64,000 bases of DNA. It comes from Filimonas sp. GTDB lineage: Bacteria > Bacteroidota > Bacteroidia > Chitinophagales > Chitinophagaceae. The notes beneath the pieces are model-generated. The model saw only the letters and a list, made by a program, of their open reading frames with translations. It searched no databases and was not told the origin of the DNA. The first letter of the stretch is position 1. Every line of letters begins with the position of its first letter. This document shows, in pieces, positions 7,420 to 15,041 of the stretch. The position numbers and the translations under genes were made by a program. Location of the stretch: NCBI GenBank assembly GCA_017306865.1, contig JAFKHH010000012.1, positions 620,001-684,000 on the forward strand. The letters are read 5' to 3'.

Positions 7420-8436
7420 TTATTTCAAGAAATCCAATAATGGATTGATGAATTTGTCAAATGCTTCTACGTGCGGAATGTGGCCTACGCCATCTATTTC
7501 CACCAGTTTAGCGCCTTTTATTTTTTGTTGTGTACTTCTGCCCAATGCAGGATAGTTGCCCATTGTCTTACGCACTTCTTCACTTACCATATTTTTACCT
7601 AAAGCTGTTTTATCCAGTTGGCCTATGATCAAGAGAGTAGGGGCTTTAATGTTTTCAAACTCGTAACACACTGGTTGCGTAAAGATCATATCATATGTGA
7701 GCGCTGCGTTCCATGCAATGCGGTTGTATTCCGGACTGAGTGTCCAGCCTGCCTGCAAGTTCAGCCAGGTATCATATTCCGGTTTCCACGTACCATGATA
7801 GTAACTTTCCTGTTCGTATTTTCTAAAAGAATTATAATCCTGCTTCAATTCATTTTTATACCATGCATCAACAGGCTGATAAGGTACTTTCAATTTCCAG
7901 TCTTCTAAACCAATCGGATTTTCGAGAATGAATTTCTCTACCATATCCGGGTACATGAGTGTAAATCTTGTAGCCAACATGCCACCCATGGAGTGACCTA
8001 ATACAGCTATTTTTTTTATGCCAAGTGTATCCAATATTGCATGCGTGTTTTGCGCAAGCAACTGGAAGGAATACTGGATTTTAGCAGGCTTGGAAGATTT
8101 GCCAAAACCGATCTGATCAGGAACAACAACACGATAACCATTTGCTGCCAATGTTTTAATAGCTTGCACCCAATAGGCGCCACCGAAATTTTTTCCGTGC
8201 AGCAACATGATTGTTTTTCCATTCGCATTTACGATTGGTTTTACATCCATGTAAGCCATTTTCAGGCTTTCACCTTGTATGGTCAGAGAGAGATATTGAA
8301 CAGGATAAGGGTACTCGTAGTTCTCCAGGCAAATACCCATTGGCTTAAGCGAAGATTCCTGGGCTTTGGAGATATTGCTTATCGCAACACTTGCGATAAG
8401 CAATAGGGATAATATTTTGCTGAATGGTCTTTTCAT
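7420..8436 (-). CDS. Exported alpha/beta hydrolase
   Basis: A 338-residue alpha/beta-hydrolase with an N-terminal signal peptide (KILSLLLIASVAISNISKAQ). It has the oxyanion HGKNFGG segment, the nucleophile elbow GHSMGG, an acid after the IIGQLD strand, and the catalytic His in DGVGHIPHVE. Substrate unknown; periplasmic esterase or peptidase-like activity is likely. The start was moved from 8490 to the ATG at 8436, so that the signal peptide begins the protein. It sits inside the hem run between hemE and hemF, which may reflect co-transcription rather than shared function. Confidence 0.9.
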   Translation of the reverse strand: MKRPFSKILSLLLIASVAISNISKAQESSLKPMGICLENYEYPYPVQYLSLTIQGESLKMAYMDVKPIVNANGKTIMLLHGKNFGGAYWVQAIKTLAANGYRVVVPDQIGFGKSSKPAKIQYSFQLLAQNTHAILDTLGIKKIAVLGHSMGGMLATRFTLMYPDMVEKFILENPIGLEDWKLKVPYQPVDAWYKNELKQDYNSFRKYEQESYYHGTWKPEYDTWLNLQAGWTLSPEYNRIAWNAALTYDMIFTQPVCYEFENIKAPTLLIIGQLDKTALGKNMVSEEVRKTMGNYPALGRSTQQKIKGAKLVEIDGVGHIPHVEAFDKFINPLLDFLK

Positions 8437-8505
8437 AAAATTTCTTTTATGATGTGCAAAGCTATTATTATACCATTTCCCAATGGTCATTGATGTGTAA
8501 CTAAA

Positions 8506-9537
8506 TTATGCGTGGACATAATTTTTAACAGTATCTACAAATGCTCTTGCATGGTCTACAGGAACATTTGGTAAAATGCCATGACCAAGATTGGCAATAT
8601 GCCTGCCCGGGCCAAATGCAGCTAACATTGCTTTTACCTCTTTCTCTATTACAGGAATAGGAGACAGCAATTTTGCCGGGTCAAAGTTTCCTTGCAGTGT
8701 AACATTGTTACCCGCAAACTGCCTTGCCAGTTTTGGATCAATGCACCAGTCTATACCTAAACCGTGTGCGCCTGTTGCTGCCATTGTTTCCAGTGAATGC
8801 CACGCACCTTTTGCAAAAATGATGGTAGGCACTTCATCTTTCAATGCTGCAACGATCTGGCGGATATATTTCAGGGATAAATTTTCAAAATCAGCAGGGC
8901 TTAATAAGCCGCCCCAGCTATCGAAGATCTGCACCACATCCGCACCTGCTTTCACTTGCCCTTTCAGGTAAGCAATAGTAGTGTCCGTGATCATTTGCAA
9001 CAACTGGTGTGCTACTTCAGGTTGCTGATAGCAGAATGCTTTTGCTTCGTCAAATGTTTTAGAACCTTTGCCCTGTACCATGTAGCAAAGCAATGTCCAC
9101 GGCGCGCCTGCAAAGCCGATCAATGGTACGCGCTCATTCAATTCCTGTTTGATCAGTTTGATAGCGCTATATACATAACCCAATGATTCTTCCACATCAG
9201 GCACACGTAATCTTTTTAAATCATCAACCGTTTTAATCGGATCAGGTAAGAACGGGCCTTTGCTTTCTATCAACTGCACTTCCAAACCCATCGCCTGCGG
9301 CACAACTAATATATCAGAGAACAAAATTGCCGCATCTACACCTACAATGTCAACAGGCTGTATCGTAATCTCCGCAGCCAGTTCCGGCGTCTGGCAACGC
9401 TCGAAAAATCCATATTTTTCTCTCAGCACCATATACTCAGGCAAATACCTGCCCGCCTGCCGCATCATCCATACAGGAGTACGTTCAGTTTGCTCGCCGC
9501 GTAGTGTTCTCAACAATAAGTCGTTCTGTAATGCCAT
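8506..9537 (-). CDS. hemE: Uroporphyrinogen decarboxylase
   Basis: Removes four acetate carboxyls from uroporphyrinogen III to give coproporphyrinogen III. The 343 residues start [15 protein letters not shown]. The signature [15 protein letters not shown] (Arg26 and Arg30) and the catalytic Asp in [14 protein letters not shown] (residue 75) are present, as are GAPWTL and FDSWGG. The ATG at 9537 is preferred over 9567, because the ten extra residues fall in W4 words. hemD lies upstream, separated by the four-helix-bundle element. Confidence 0.97.
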   Translation of the reverse strand: MALQNDLLLRTLRGEQTERTPVWMMRQAGRYLPEYMVLREKYGFFERCQTPELAAEITIQPVDIVGVDAAILFSDILVVPQAMGLEVQLIESKGPFLPDPIKTVDDLKRLRVPDVEESLGYVYSAIKLIKQELNERVPLIGFAGAPWTLLCYMVQGKGSKTFDEAKAFCYQQPEVAHQLLQMITDTTIAYLKGQVKAGADVVQIFDSWGGLLSPADFENLSLKYIRQIVAALKDEVPTIIFAKGAWHSLETMAATGAHGLGIDWCIDPKLARQFAGNNVTLQGNFDPAKLLSPIPVIEKEVKAMLAAFGPGRHIANLGHGILPNVPVDHARAFVDTVKNYVHA

Positions 9538-9548
9538 AATCGTTGTGT

Positions 9549-10050
9549 GATATTCGTGAATCGTCAATCGATAATCGTGAATGACGATCCGCGTGTTACT
9601 TATTAATTAATTTTGACAGCATGCTAAAGCACCTGATCATGTTTTCTCCTAATTCTTGCATGTTCTCTTTAATGCAATAACCCATGTCTTCAGCTACATC
9701 TAATGCCGCATCTATTTCAATCGCAGAACCGCGTGCTATTTCGTAGAATCTTTTTCGCTCAATCTCAGATTTTCTCGAAGCACCTTCTGCAATACTTAAA
9801 TGAACTGATAGAGCTGCTCTGCGTACCTGCGAAATCATGTTGAATTTTTCTTCCGCAGGAAAAGCATTTGATGCCTTATAGCAACTTTTTACAAAAGCAC
9901 GGGATATTTTATAGATGTCCAGCTTCTGATGACTTAATTGCAAGAACATGTTTTTGGTGTTTTTATAGGTTATGTAAAAGGTTGAATATGTATTTATAGC
10001 TTTTATTTAGCATCGTTCATATTCACGATTGTCGATTCACGTCTCACGCT
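9549..10050. mobile_element. IVS-like element: four-helix-bundle ORF between inverted W4 arms
   Basis: Imperfect inverted arms at about 9555-9588 and 10012-10043, both built of CGTGAATCG words, enclose the small ORF at 9596-9949. The unit fills almost exactly the space between the hemE start and the hemD stop, and the hemD stop codon lies in its right edge. This resembles intervening sequences of 23S rRNA, where an S23/IVP ORF sits in a long stem, but here in a protein-coding operon. That it is mobile is inference; no target-site duplication could be recognised. Confidence 0.5.
9596..9949 (-). CDS. Four-helix-bundle protein (S23/IVP, bAvd-like superfamily)
   Basis: A 117-residue, all-helical protein matching the 23S rRNA intervening-sequence protein family. 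It opens with [18 protein letters not shown], followed by [52 protein letters not shown] and a last helix. The same fold is used by Avd proteins of diversity-generating retroelements, but no reverse transcriptase or variable repeat is near. The basic [19 protein letters not shown] segment is the family hallmark. No TAnnTTTG box was found upstream, so it is probably read through from hemD. Family function is not established beyond nucleic-acid association. Confidence 0.9.
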   Translation of the reverse strand: MFLQLSHQKLDIYKISRAFVKSCYKASNAFPAEEKFNMISQVRRAALSVHLSIAEGASRKSEIERKRFYEIARGSAIEIDAALDVAEDMGYCIKENMQELGENMIRCFSMLSKLINK

Positions 10051-10754
10051 TCCTCGTCTTCCCCCAGTTCCCGTATCAGTAACTCCACCATCTGCTCTCT
10101 GCCCGGCCATTCACTGGTTATTATCCTGTTTGCGCAATACGTTTGAATAGTAGCTGTCGTCGTTTTGCCGATAGAAAACAAAGTAACGTCTGTACGGATT
10201 GTATTTAGTGAAAAGAAACTATGCACAGCACTCGGGCTAAAGAATGCAATGCCCGTATAATCTTTTTCTATTACTTGTGGCGTCTGGATAGTGTTGTACA
10301 CGATCAGTTCATTTACCACGATCTCACTTGCACGTAAGGTGTTTGGTAAGTCGTCCAGGCGCTGATCGCCACAGAAGAAAACCACCTCTCGCACATGATG
10401 ATTGCCGATGATCTTTTCACTCAATGCGCTTGCATTTTTGGCAGTACCAATGATCTGGCTTTCATTAAAAAAAGAGAATACCAGCTCACGCGTCATGCCA
10501 CCTATGCAAAATATTTTCCAGTCAGGCTTCTTCGGAAATTGGGTGATAACAGCTTCTACAGCATGTACACTGGTAAATACAGCAACAATACTTTGTTGCG
10601 CGTAAGCCTGTACCTGTTCTGCCACATCAGACGACGTGGATGGTTCTGTTGTAATAAAAGTAATACTGTCTATCTGCAAACCTTTCTTTGCAGCCTTCTG
10701 CACAAGAGGTTCGTCAATGGAACGTGTGAATAAGATCGATTTACTTGCCGGCAT
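10044..10754 (-). CDS. hemD: Uroporphyrinogen-III synthase
   Basis: Cyclises hydroxymethylbilane with D-ring inversion to uroporphyrinogen III. HemD is poorly conserved. The 236 residues show the expected two-lobed pattern: SILFTRSIDEPL at the start, VAVFTSVHAVEAV, IFCIGGMTRELV, GIAFFSPSAVHSFF and LFSIGKTTTATI near the C-terminus. It overlaps the end of hemC by 14 bp, a translational-coupling arrangement that confirms the call. Its terminal Glu-Glu-Ala-stop is followed immediately by W4 words, and the stop TGA is part of the word GCGTGAGACGTG. Confidence 0.9.
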   Translation of the reverse strand: MPASKSILFTRSIDEPLVQKAAKKGLQIDSITFITTEPSTSSDVAEQVQAYAQQSIVAVFTSVHAVEAVITQFPKKPDWKIFCIGGMTRELVFSFFNESQIIGTAKNASALSEKIIGNHHVREVVFFCGDQRLDDLPNTLRASEIVVNELIVYNTIQTPQVIEKDYTGIAFFSPSAVHSFFSLNTIRTDVTLFSIGKTTTATIQTYCANRIITSEWPGREQMVELLIRELGEDEEA

Positions 10755-11670
10755 TTTTAATTCCTTCTGTTATTTGTCTGCCGCCACTTTCTAATACCTC
10801 ATTTGCCGCTTCTACACCAATGGACAGGAAAGACGGATGCGTTGTTTGGATTGCTTTTTGGGTGGCTGCTTTTTGCCTGCCGTCTAATGAAAAGATATTT
10901 CCTTCGAAAGAAAGTACATCGTTTTCAATAGTTGCAAGCGCGCTGATAGGCGTAGAACAACCGCCGAGCAAGGTACGTAGAAAATCCCTTTCAATTTTTG
11001 CGCAGGCAGCAGTTACAGGATCATTCAATAGACCGCATGCTTCCTTCGCCATAGCATCGTTTTCATTGCACACAACCATAATAGCGCCTTGTGCCGGAGC
11101 CGGTAACATCCAATCCAGTTCTATGGAGTTTTCCGGGCGTAAGTGAATGCGTTCCAATCCCGCTGCTGCGAAAATGGCGCCATTCCAATTGCTCTCGTCC
11201 AATTTTTTCAGACGCGTATTCACATTGCCGCGCAGGTTATCAATTGAGTGATTGGGATAACGGTTCAGCCATTGCGATCTTCTGCGTATGCTACTGGTAG
11301 CAATAGTCGCCACAGAAGTATGATCGTCTAAAAAAGACGCATCATTTTTATATACAATAATGTCTTTGTAAGAAGCGCGCGGAAGAACAGCCGCCTGTAC
11401 AATACCCTTCGCCAGTTGTGTTGGTACATCCTTCATAGAATGTACAGCTATATCAAAACGCTGACTCAGAAGAGCGGCATCCAGTGTTTTTGTAAACACA
11501 CCTTGTACACCTATTTCGTAAAGCGGCGTAACGAGATCAATATCTCCATCACTTTTCAACGGTACAAGTTCGCTGTTAAATCCTTTTTCTGCAAGTAAGT
11601 TCTGTACCAGTGTAGCCTGCCATACTGCAAGCTGGCTATCACGTGTACCTATGCGTAAAACTCTGTTCAT
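10741..11670 (-). CDS. hemC: Hydroxymethylbilane synthase (porphobilinogen deaminase)
   Basis: Polymerises four porphobilinogens to hydroxymethylbilane. The 309 residues include RIGTRDSQLAVWQ, the catalytic Asp81 in VHSMKDVPT, the Arg-rich TSSIRRRSQ and RGNVNTRLKKL segments, PAPAQGAI, and Cys238 in LLGGCSTP, which carries the dipyrromethane cofactor. It lies downstream of hemA across 64 bp of W4 words and overlaps hemD. Confidence 0.97.
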   Translation of the reverse strand: MNRVLRIGTRDSQLAVWQATLVQNLLAEKGFNSELVPLKSDGDIDLVTPLYEIGVQGVFTKTLDAALLSQRFDIAVHSMKDVPTQLAKGIVQAAVLPRASYKDIIVYKNDASFLDDHTSVATIATSSIRRRSQWLNRYPNHSIDNLRGNVNTRLKKLDESNWNGAIFAAAGLERIHLRPENSIELDWMLPAPAQGAIMVVCNENDAMAKEACGLLNDPVTAACAKIERDFLRTLLGGCSTPISALATIENDVLSFEGNIFSLDGRQKAATQKAIQTTHPSFLSIGVEAANEVLESGGRQITEGIKNAGK

Positions 11671-11673
11671 GAT

Positions 11674-11729
11674 GTGAAAACGTGAATCGTGAATCGCAAA
11701 ACGTGAATCATTGACGATTCTCGTTTCAC
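11674..11729. repeat. W4 hairpin between hemA and hemC
   Basis: GTGAAAACGTGAATCG at 11674-11689 pairs with CGATTCTCGTTTCAC at 11715-11729 with small slippage; further CGTGAATC copies lie between. It occupies nearly the whole hemA-hemC gap. Confidence 0.7.
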
Positions 11730-11734
11730 GACTC

Positions 11735-12961
11735 CTAATTTCTATGATTCGTAATATAATCGTTAATAGCTTCTATATAGTTGCAGCCCGGCTGGTTTTG
11801 CTCGCGCATGCGTTGTGCCATGTTGTTGATCACCTTTTGTATGCCCTGGTCTGTTTTTGGTGCAGCATTGTCACATGCTGCCTCGTTTGTAGCCAGGAAC
11901 AGGTTGCATTGATGCATATCAATCAACTTCTGCTTTACAGCTTTTAGCACAGGTACATTTTTACGCATCTGGTTCCAGTCGGCAAATTCCATCATATGCT
12001 CTGCTATGATCGCTTTTGCTTTTGGCACTTCTGCCATGCGTTTTTGTAATGTGATATCATTTATTCTCGACAAATCATCCACGTTTACTAATGTAATGTG
12101 TGGCAATGATTTGGCTGAAGCTTCTATATTATTTGGAATGGAAAGGTCTATCAGTAGTTTCGGTGTACTGTTAATGAGAGATACGGTTTTAATAACAGGC
12201 TCTTCTGCATTGGTTGCTACCACCACAATATCTGCTTGTGCAACCTGTAATGCCGCTTCGCTGTAAGGCGCCGCTTTTATATTCAGCTCAGCCGCCAGTT
12301 CTTTTGCTTTTTCTTCTGTGCGGTTGATCAGTGTAATGTCTTTTGCACCAAGATAATCGATCAGGTTTTTGCAAGTGTTGCGCCCGATCTTGCCTGTGCC
12401 CAGGAGCACGATTTTTTTATTGCTTACATCAGCAAAATTTTCACGGATGCACTGGATTGCTGCAAATGAAACAGAAACTGTTCCGCCGCTTAATTCTGTA
12501 GATGTTTTGATCGCTTTAGAAGATTGTAAAACGATGTTGGATAAACGTTCCAGGAACGTGCCGATGCAGCCATTCTCTTTTGCAATACGAATCGCCTGTT
12601 TCATCTGCCCCACAATTTCATAATCCCCCAGGATCTGTGAATCCAGCCCGGCTGCTACCGCAAAAAGATGTTCAATCGCTTCATGTCCTTTTTTGATGTA
12701 GCTGAGTTCCTCAAATTTTTCTTTTGAACCATTGGAATGGTTACACAAAAGATCACTTAATTGGTTCAGCTCGTTAGCCACACCATATATCTCAGTGCGG
12801 TTACAGGTACTCAGTACGAAGATCTCGTTCAGTCCCGCAAGGCGTGCACTATTCAGTAAATTGATGTATTGATCGTTTTGGATAGCAAAGGTACCCCTGA
12901 TAGAGGCGTCAGTCTTTTTGTAGTTAATCCCTGCAATGAAGAAATGGTTGAAATCCGTCAT
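11735..12961 (-). CDS. hemA: Glutamyl-tRNA reductase
   Basis: First committed step of the C5 pathway: NADPH reduction of glutamyl-tRNA to glutamate-1-semialdehyde. The 408 residues have the nucleophile Cys53 in VLSTCNRTEIYG, a helical region with AAGLDSQILGDYEIVGQ, and the Rossmann motif LLGTGKIGRN. It leads the leftward hem run, and a good -7 box lies just upstream. In many bacteria HemA is the regulated step, often by heme-dependent turnover. Confidence 0.97.
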   Translation of the reverse strand: MTDFNHFFIAGINYKKTDASIRGTFAIQNDQYINLLNSARLAGLNEIFVLSTCNRTEIYGVANELNQLSDLLCNHSNGSKEKFEELSYIKKGHEAIEHLFAVAAGLDSQILGDYEIVGQMKQAIRIAKENGCIGTFLERLSNIVLQSSKAIKTSTELSGGTVSVSFAAIQCIRENFADVSNKKIVLLGTGKIGRNTCKNLIDYLGAKDITLINRTEEKAKELAAELNIKAAPYSEAALQVAQADIVVVATNAEEPVIKTVSLINSTPKLLIDLSIPNNIEASAKSLPHITLVNVDDLSRINDITLQKRMAEVPKAKAIIAEHMMEFADWNQMRKNVPVLKAVKQKLIDMHQCNLFLATNEAACDNAAPKTDQGIQKVINNMAQRMREQNQPGCNYIEAINDYITNHRN

Positions 12962-12997
12962 ATCTTATCTTGTTATCTATCCCTATCAACAGATACG

Positions 12998-13005
12998 CAA
13001 AGGTA
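12998..13005 (-). promoter_or_regulatory. Promoter -7 box of hemA
   Basis: The minus strand reads TACCTTTG, an exact TAnnTTTG match, 37 nt upstream of the hemA ATG. A T-rich tetramer (TTTT) about 19 nt further upstream fits a weak -33 element. Confidence 0.65.
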
Positions 13006-13146
13006 ATCCCCGGGGTTTCTTTAAAAACATGATTTTTTACCGTTTATTGTCATTTCTCTGTCATGTTTCCGTCTGAAACCCGCTTCAGCAGCCACCTTTA
13101 CAAAAAGATCGTTCACGATCCAAATGAATTTTGCACGTAAGATGGA

Positions 13147-13210
13147 TTTGTGAGTGGTGAGTTGTCAGTTGTGAGTACGTATTCACAACTGACAACTCAC
13201 CACTCACAAA
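13147..13210. repeat. W3 hairpin, perfect 28-bp arms, in the hemA-hemH divergent region
   Basis: The arms at 13147-13174 and 13183-13210 are exact reverse complements separated by 8 nt. The vocabulary (GTGAGTGGTGAGTTGTCAGT) is that of 4254-4313 and 14927-14960. It lies between the two divergent promoters, so it would be upstream of both transcripts rather than a terminator. Confidence 0.92.
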
Positions 13211-13268
13211 AGGAACCTGAACAGAAATGGATAGAATTTTTCACCTTCACATCGTACGGCTAACATCG

Positions 13269-13276
13269 TACATTTG
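13269..13276 (+). promoter_or_regulatory. Promoter -7 box of hemH
   Basis: TACATTTG is an exact TAnnTTTG match 20 nt before the chosen hemH ATG. The surrounding ACATCGTAC / TAACATCG words recur at 63819-63845, so the promoter itself appears to lie in repeat-derived DNA. Confidence 0.6.
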
Positions 13277-13295
13277 CTCCCACAACGGCGACCAA

Positions 13296-14312
13296 ATGGC
13301 AAAAAAGGCGATTATTTTGATGAATCTGGGTTCCCCTGATTCTACTTCGGTGAAAGATGTACGTAAATATTTGAATGAATTTTTGATGGATGAAAGGGTC
13401 ATCGATATGCCCTATCTCTCACGCCTGTTACTGGTGCGTGGCATTATTGTACCATTCCGTGCGCCCAAATCAGCCAAAGCCTATAGTTCTATCTGGTGGA
13501 AAGAAGGATCCCCGCTGATTGTACTAACAAAACAATTACAGGCATTGGTACAGGAAAAAGTAGATATGCCTGTAGAGATTGCCATGCGTTATGGCAGCCC
13601 CTCACCTAAAGATGCATACGATAACCTGTTGCAAAAAGTGCCGGACCTGGAAGAAGCGATCTTAATGCCGCTCTACCCACATTATGCTATGAGCAGTTTT
13701 GAAACTGCAGTGAAATACATGGAAGAGGTACACCGGAAAAATAAATACACGTTCAAACTGAAAACAGTTCCAGCGTTTTACAATCATCCAGATTATATAC
13801 ATGCGTTGGCTGAAAGTATCCGTCCGTACATTAACCAGGATTTTGATAAAATATTATTTAGCTATCATGGTATACCTGAGCGGCATATTACTAAAGGTGA
13901 CTGCACCGGCAGTCATTGCCTGAAAGTAAATGACTGCTGCCATGTTCCTTCTAAGGCACATGAATTTTGCTATCGCCATCAAACGATCACAACAACTGAG
14001 CTTACGCAGCAAGCGCTTGGCTTACCGGCGGAAAAAGTAGAACAAACATTTCAATCGCGCCTTGGCAGAGATCCCTGGCTGACGCCATACACGGCACAGC
14101 GTTTAGAAGAATTACCAAAGGAAGGCGTAAAGAAATTATTAATAGTGTGCCCTGCATTTATAAGTGATTGCCTGGAAACGTTGGAAGAAATAGCAGTGGA
14201 AGGAAAACATTCCTTTATGGAAGCAGGCGGCGAAAGCTTTACGGCTATCCCATGTTTGAATACAAATGCGTTGTGGATAGAAACCGTTCTTAAATTGGTT
14301 GCGGAGCAATAA
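13296..14312 (+). CDS. hemH: Ferrochelatase, probably internal [2Fe-2S] type
   Basis: Inserts Fe2+ into protoporphyrin IX, the last step of the protoheme route. The 338 residues contain the active-site His191 in FSYHGIPERH, SPDSTSVKDVRKYL near the start, and the SDCLETLEEIA motif near the C-terminus. A cysteine-rich stretch follows the His: C203, C208, C214, C215 and C225. Ferrochelatases with an internal [2Fe-2S] cluster are known in several bacterial groups, so a cluster is plausible here (inference). The start is the ATG at 13296, because the frame extension to 13227 lies upstream of the promoter box. It is divergent from hemA. Confidence 0.96.
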   Translation: MAKKAIILMNLGSPDSTSVKDVRKYLNEFLMDERVIDMPYLSRLLLVRGIIVPFRAPKSAKAYSSIWWKEGSPLIVLTKQLQALVQEKVDMPVEIAMRYGSPSPKDAYDNLLQKVPDLEEAILMPLYPHYAMSSFETAVKYMEEVHRKNKYTFKLKTVPAFYNHPDYIHALAESIRPYINQDFDKILFSYHGIPERHITKGDCTGSHCLKVNDCCHVPSKAHEFCYRHQTITTTELTQQALGLPAEKVEQTFQSRLGRDPWLTPYTAQRLEELPKEGVKKLLIVCPAFISDCLETLEEIAVEGKHSFMEAGGESFTAIPCLNTNALWIETVLKLVAEQ

Positions 14313-14321
14313 TAATTACAG

Positions 14322-14385
14322 ATTTGAGATTTGAAATTTGAGATGAGCGTTTCAAATTTCAAATCTCAAATTTCAAATCTCAAAT
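14322..14385. repeat. W2 hairpin abutting the hemJ start codon
   Basis: The 23-bp arms at 14322-14344 and 14363-14385 are exact complements of ATTTGAGATTTGAAA words. The right arm ends one base before the hemJ ATG (14387), so the whole ribosome-binding region of hemJ is repeat DNA. Confidence 0.92.
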
Positions 14386-14386
14386 A

Positions 14387-14932
14387 ATGTATCTATACCT
14401 AAAAGCACTTCACGTCATCTTCGTTGTTACCTGGTTTGCGGGTATGTTCTATATTCCGCGTTTGTTTGTTTATAACACCGAAGCTGGTGAGAAAGAAGAA
14501 CCGGTGCGCGCTGCATTGCGCGAGCAATTTTCTTTGATGTCTAAAAGACTGTGGTATGGTATTACCTGGCCTTCTGCAATATTGACACTGATCTTCGGGT
14601 CGTCTGTGCTACATGCAAGCGGCTTATATCTTATTTTATTTAAACCGGAAGGACGCTGGCTATTGCTCAAATTGCTTTTTGTAATTGGGCTTTACCTATA
14701 TCATTTTTCCTTGCACAAGATATTTAAACAACAGCAGAAAGGTATTTTCAAATACTCCTCTCAGCAACTGCGCGTATGGAATGAGTTAGCAACGATTTTT
14801 TTATTCGCAATCGTTATGCTCGTGATCGTACGGCAAAGTATGAGCTTTGTGTGGGGATTGCTGGGATTGTTCGCGTTTATCGTTATCTTAATGAGCGCGA
14901 TAAAGATCTACAAGGTGGTGAGGAAGAGGTGA
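14387..14932 (+). CDS. hemJ: Protoporphyrinogen IX oxidase HemJ
   Basis: Membrane protein oxidising protoporphyrinogen IX to protoporphyrin IX, replacing HemG or HemY. The 181 residues have about five membrane segments. Conserved His9 in LKALHVIFVVTWFAGMFYIP and the RLFVYN motif are present, as is a later KLLFVIGLYLYH helix with Lys and His. There is no Shine-Dalgarno site: the ATG directly follows a perfect W2 hairpin. The stop TGA is part of a W3 word (GGTGAGTTGTCAGTGG). It follows hemH by 74 bp on the same strand. Confidence 0.95.
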   Translation: MYLYLKALHVIFVVTWFAGMFYIPRLFVYNTEAGEKEEPVRAALREQFSLMSKRLWYGITWPSAILTLIFGSSVLHASGLYLILFKPEGRWLLLKLLFVIGLYLYHFSLHKIFKQQQKGIFKYSSQQLRVWNELATIFLFAIVMLVIVRQSMSFVWGLLGLFAFIVILMSAIKIYKVVRKR

Positions 14933-15036
14933 GTTGTCAGTGGTCAATTGTGAGTAAGTCAATGAGTCACTTCGTGTTCTCTGCGCTCCTTTGCGTCCTT
15001 TGCGATACCTTGTTCCTTTACGTGAAATAAAATCTT
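14927..15036. repeat. W3 then W5 words between hemJ and the amidohydrolase
   Basis: W3 words (GGTGAGTTGTCAGTGGTCAA) overlap the hemJ stop. W5 words follow at 14975-15030 (CTCTGCGCTCCTTTGCGTCC, TTTGCGATACC, TTTACGTGAAATAAAATC). No hairpin is obvious; these look like single arms. Confidence 0.65.
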
Positions 15037-15041
15037 CAATT

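Noticed and set aside
9596-9949. Diversity-generating retroelement
   Set aside because: The four-helix-bundle protein is Avd-like in fold, but no reverse transcriptase, template repeat or variable repeat was found in the window.
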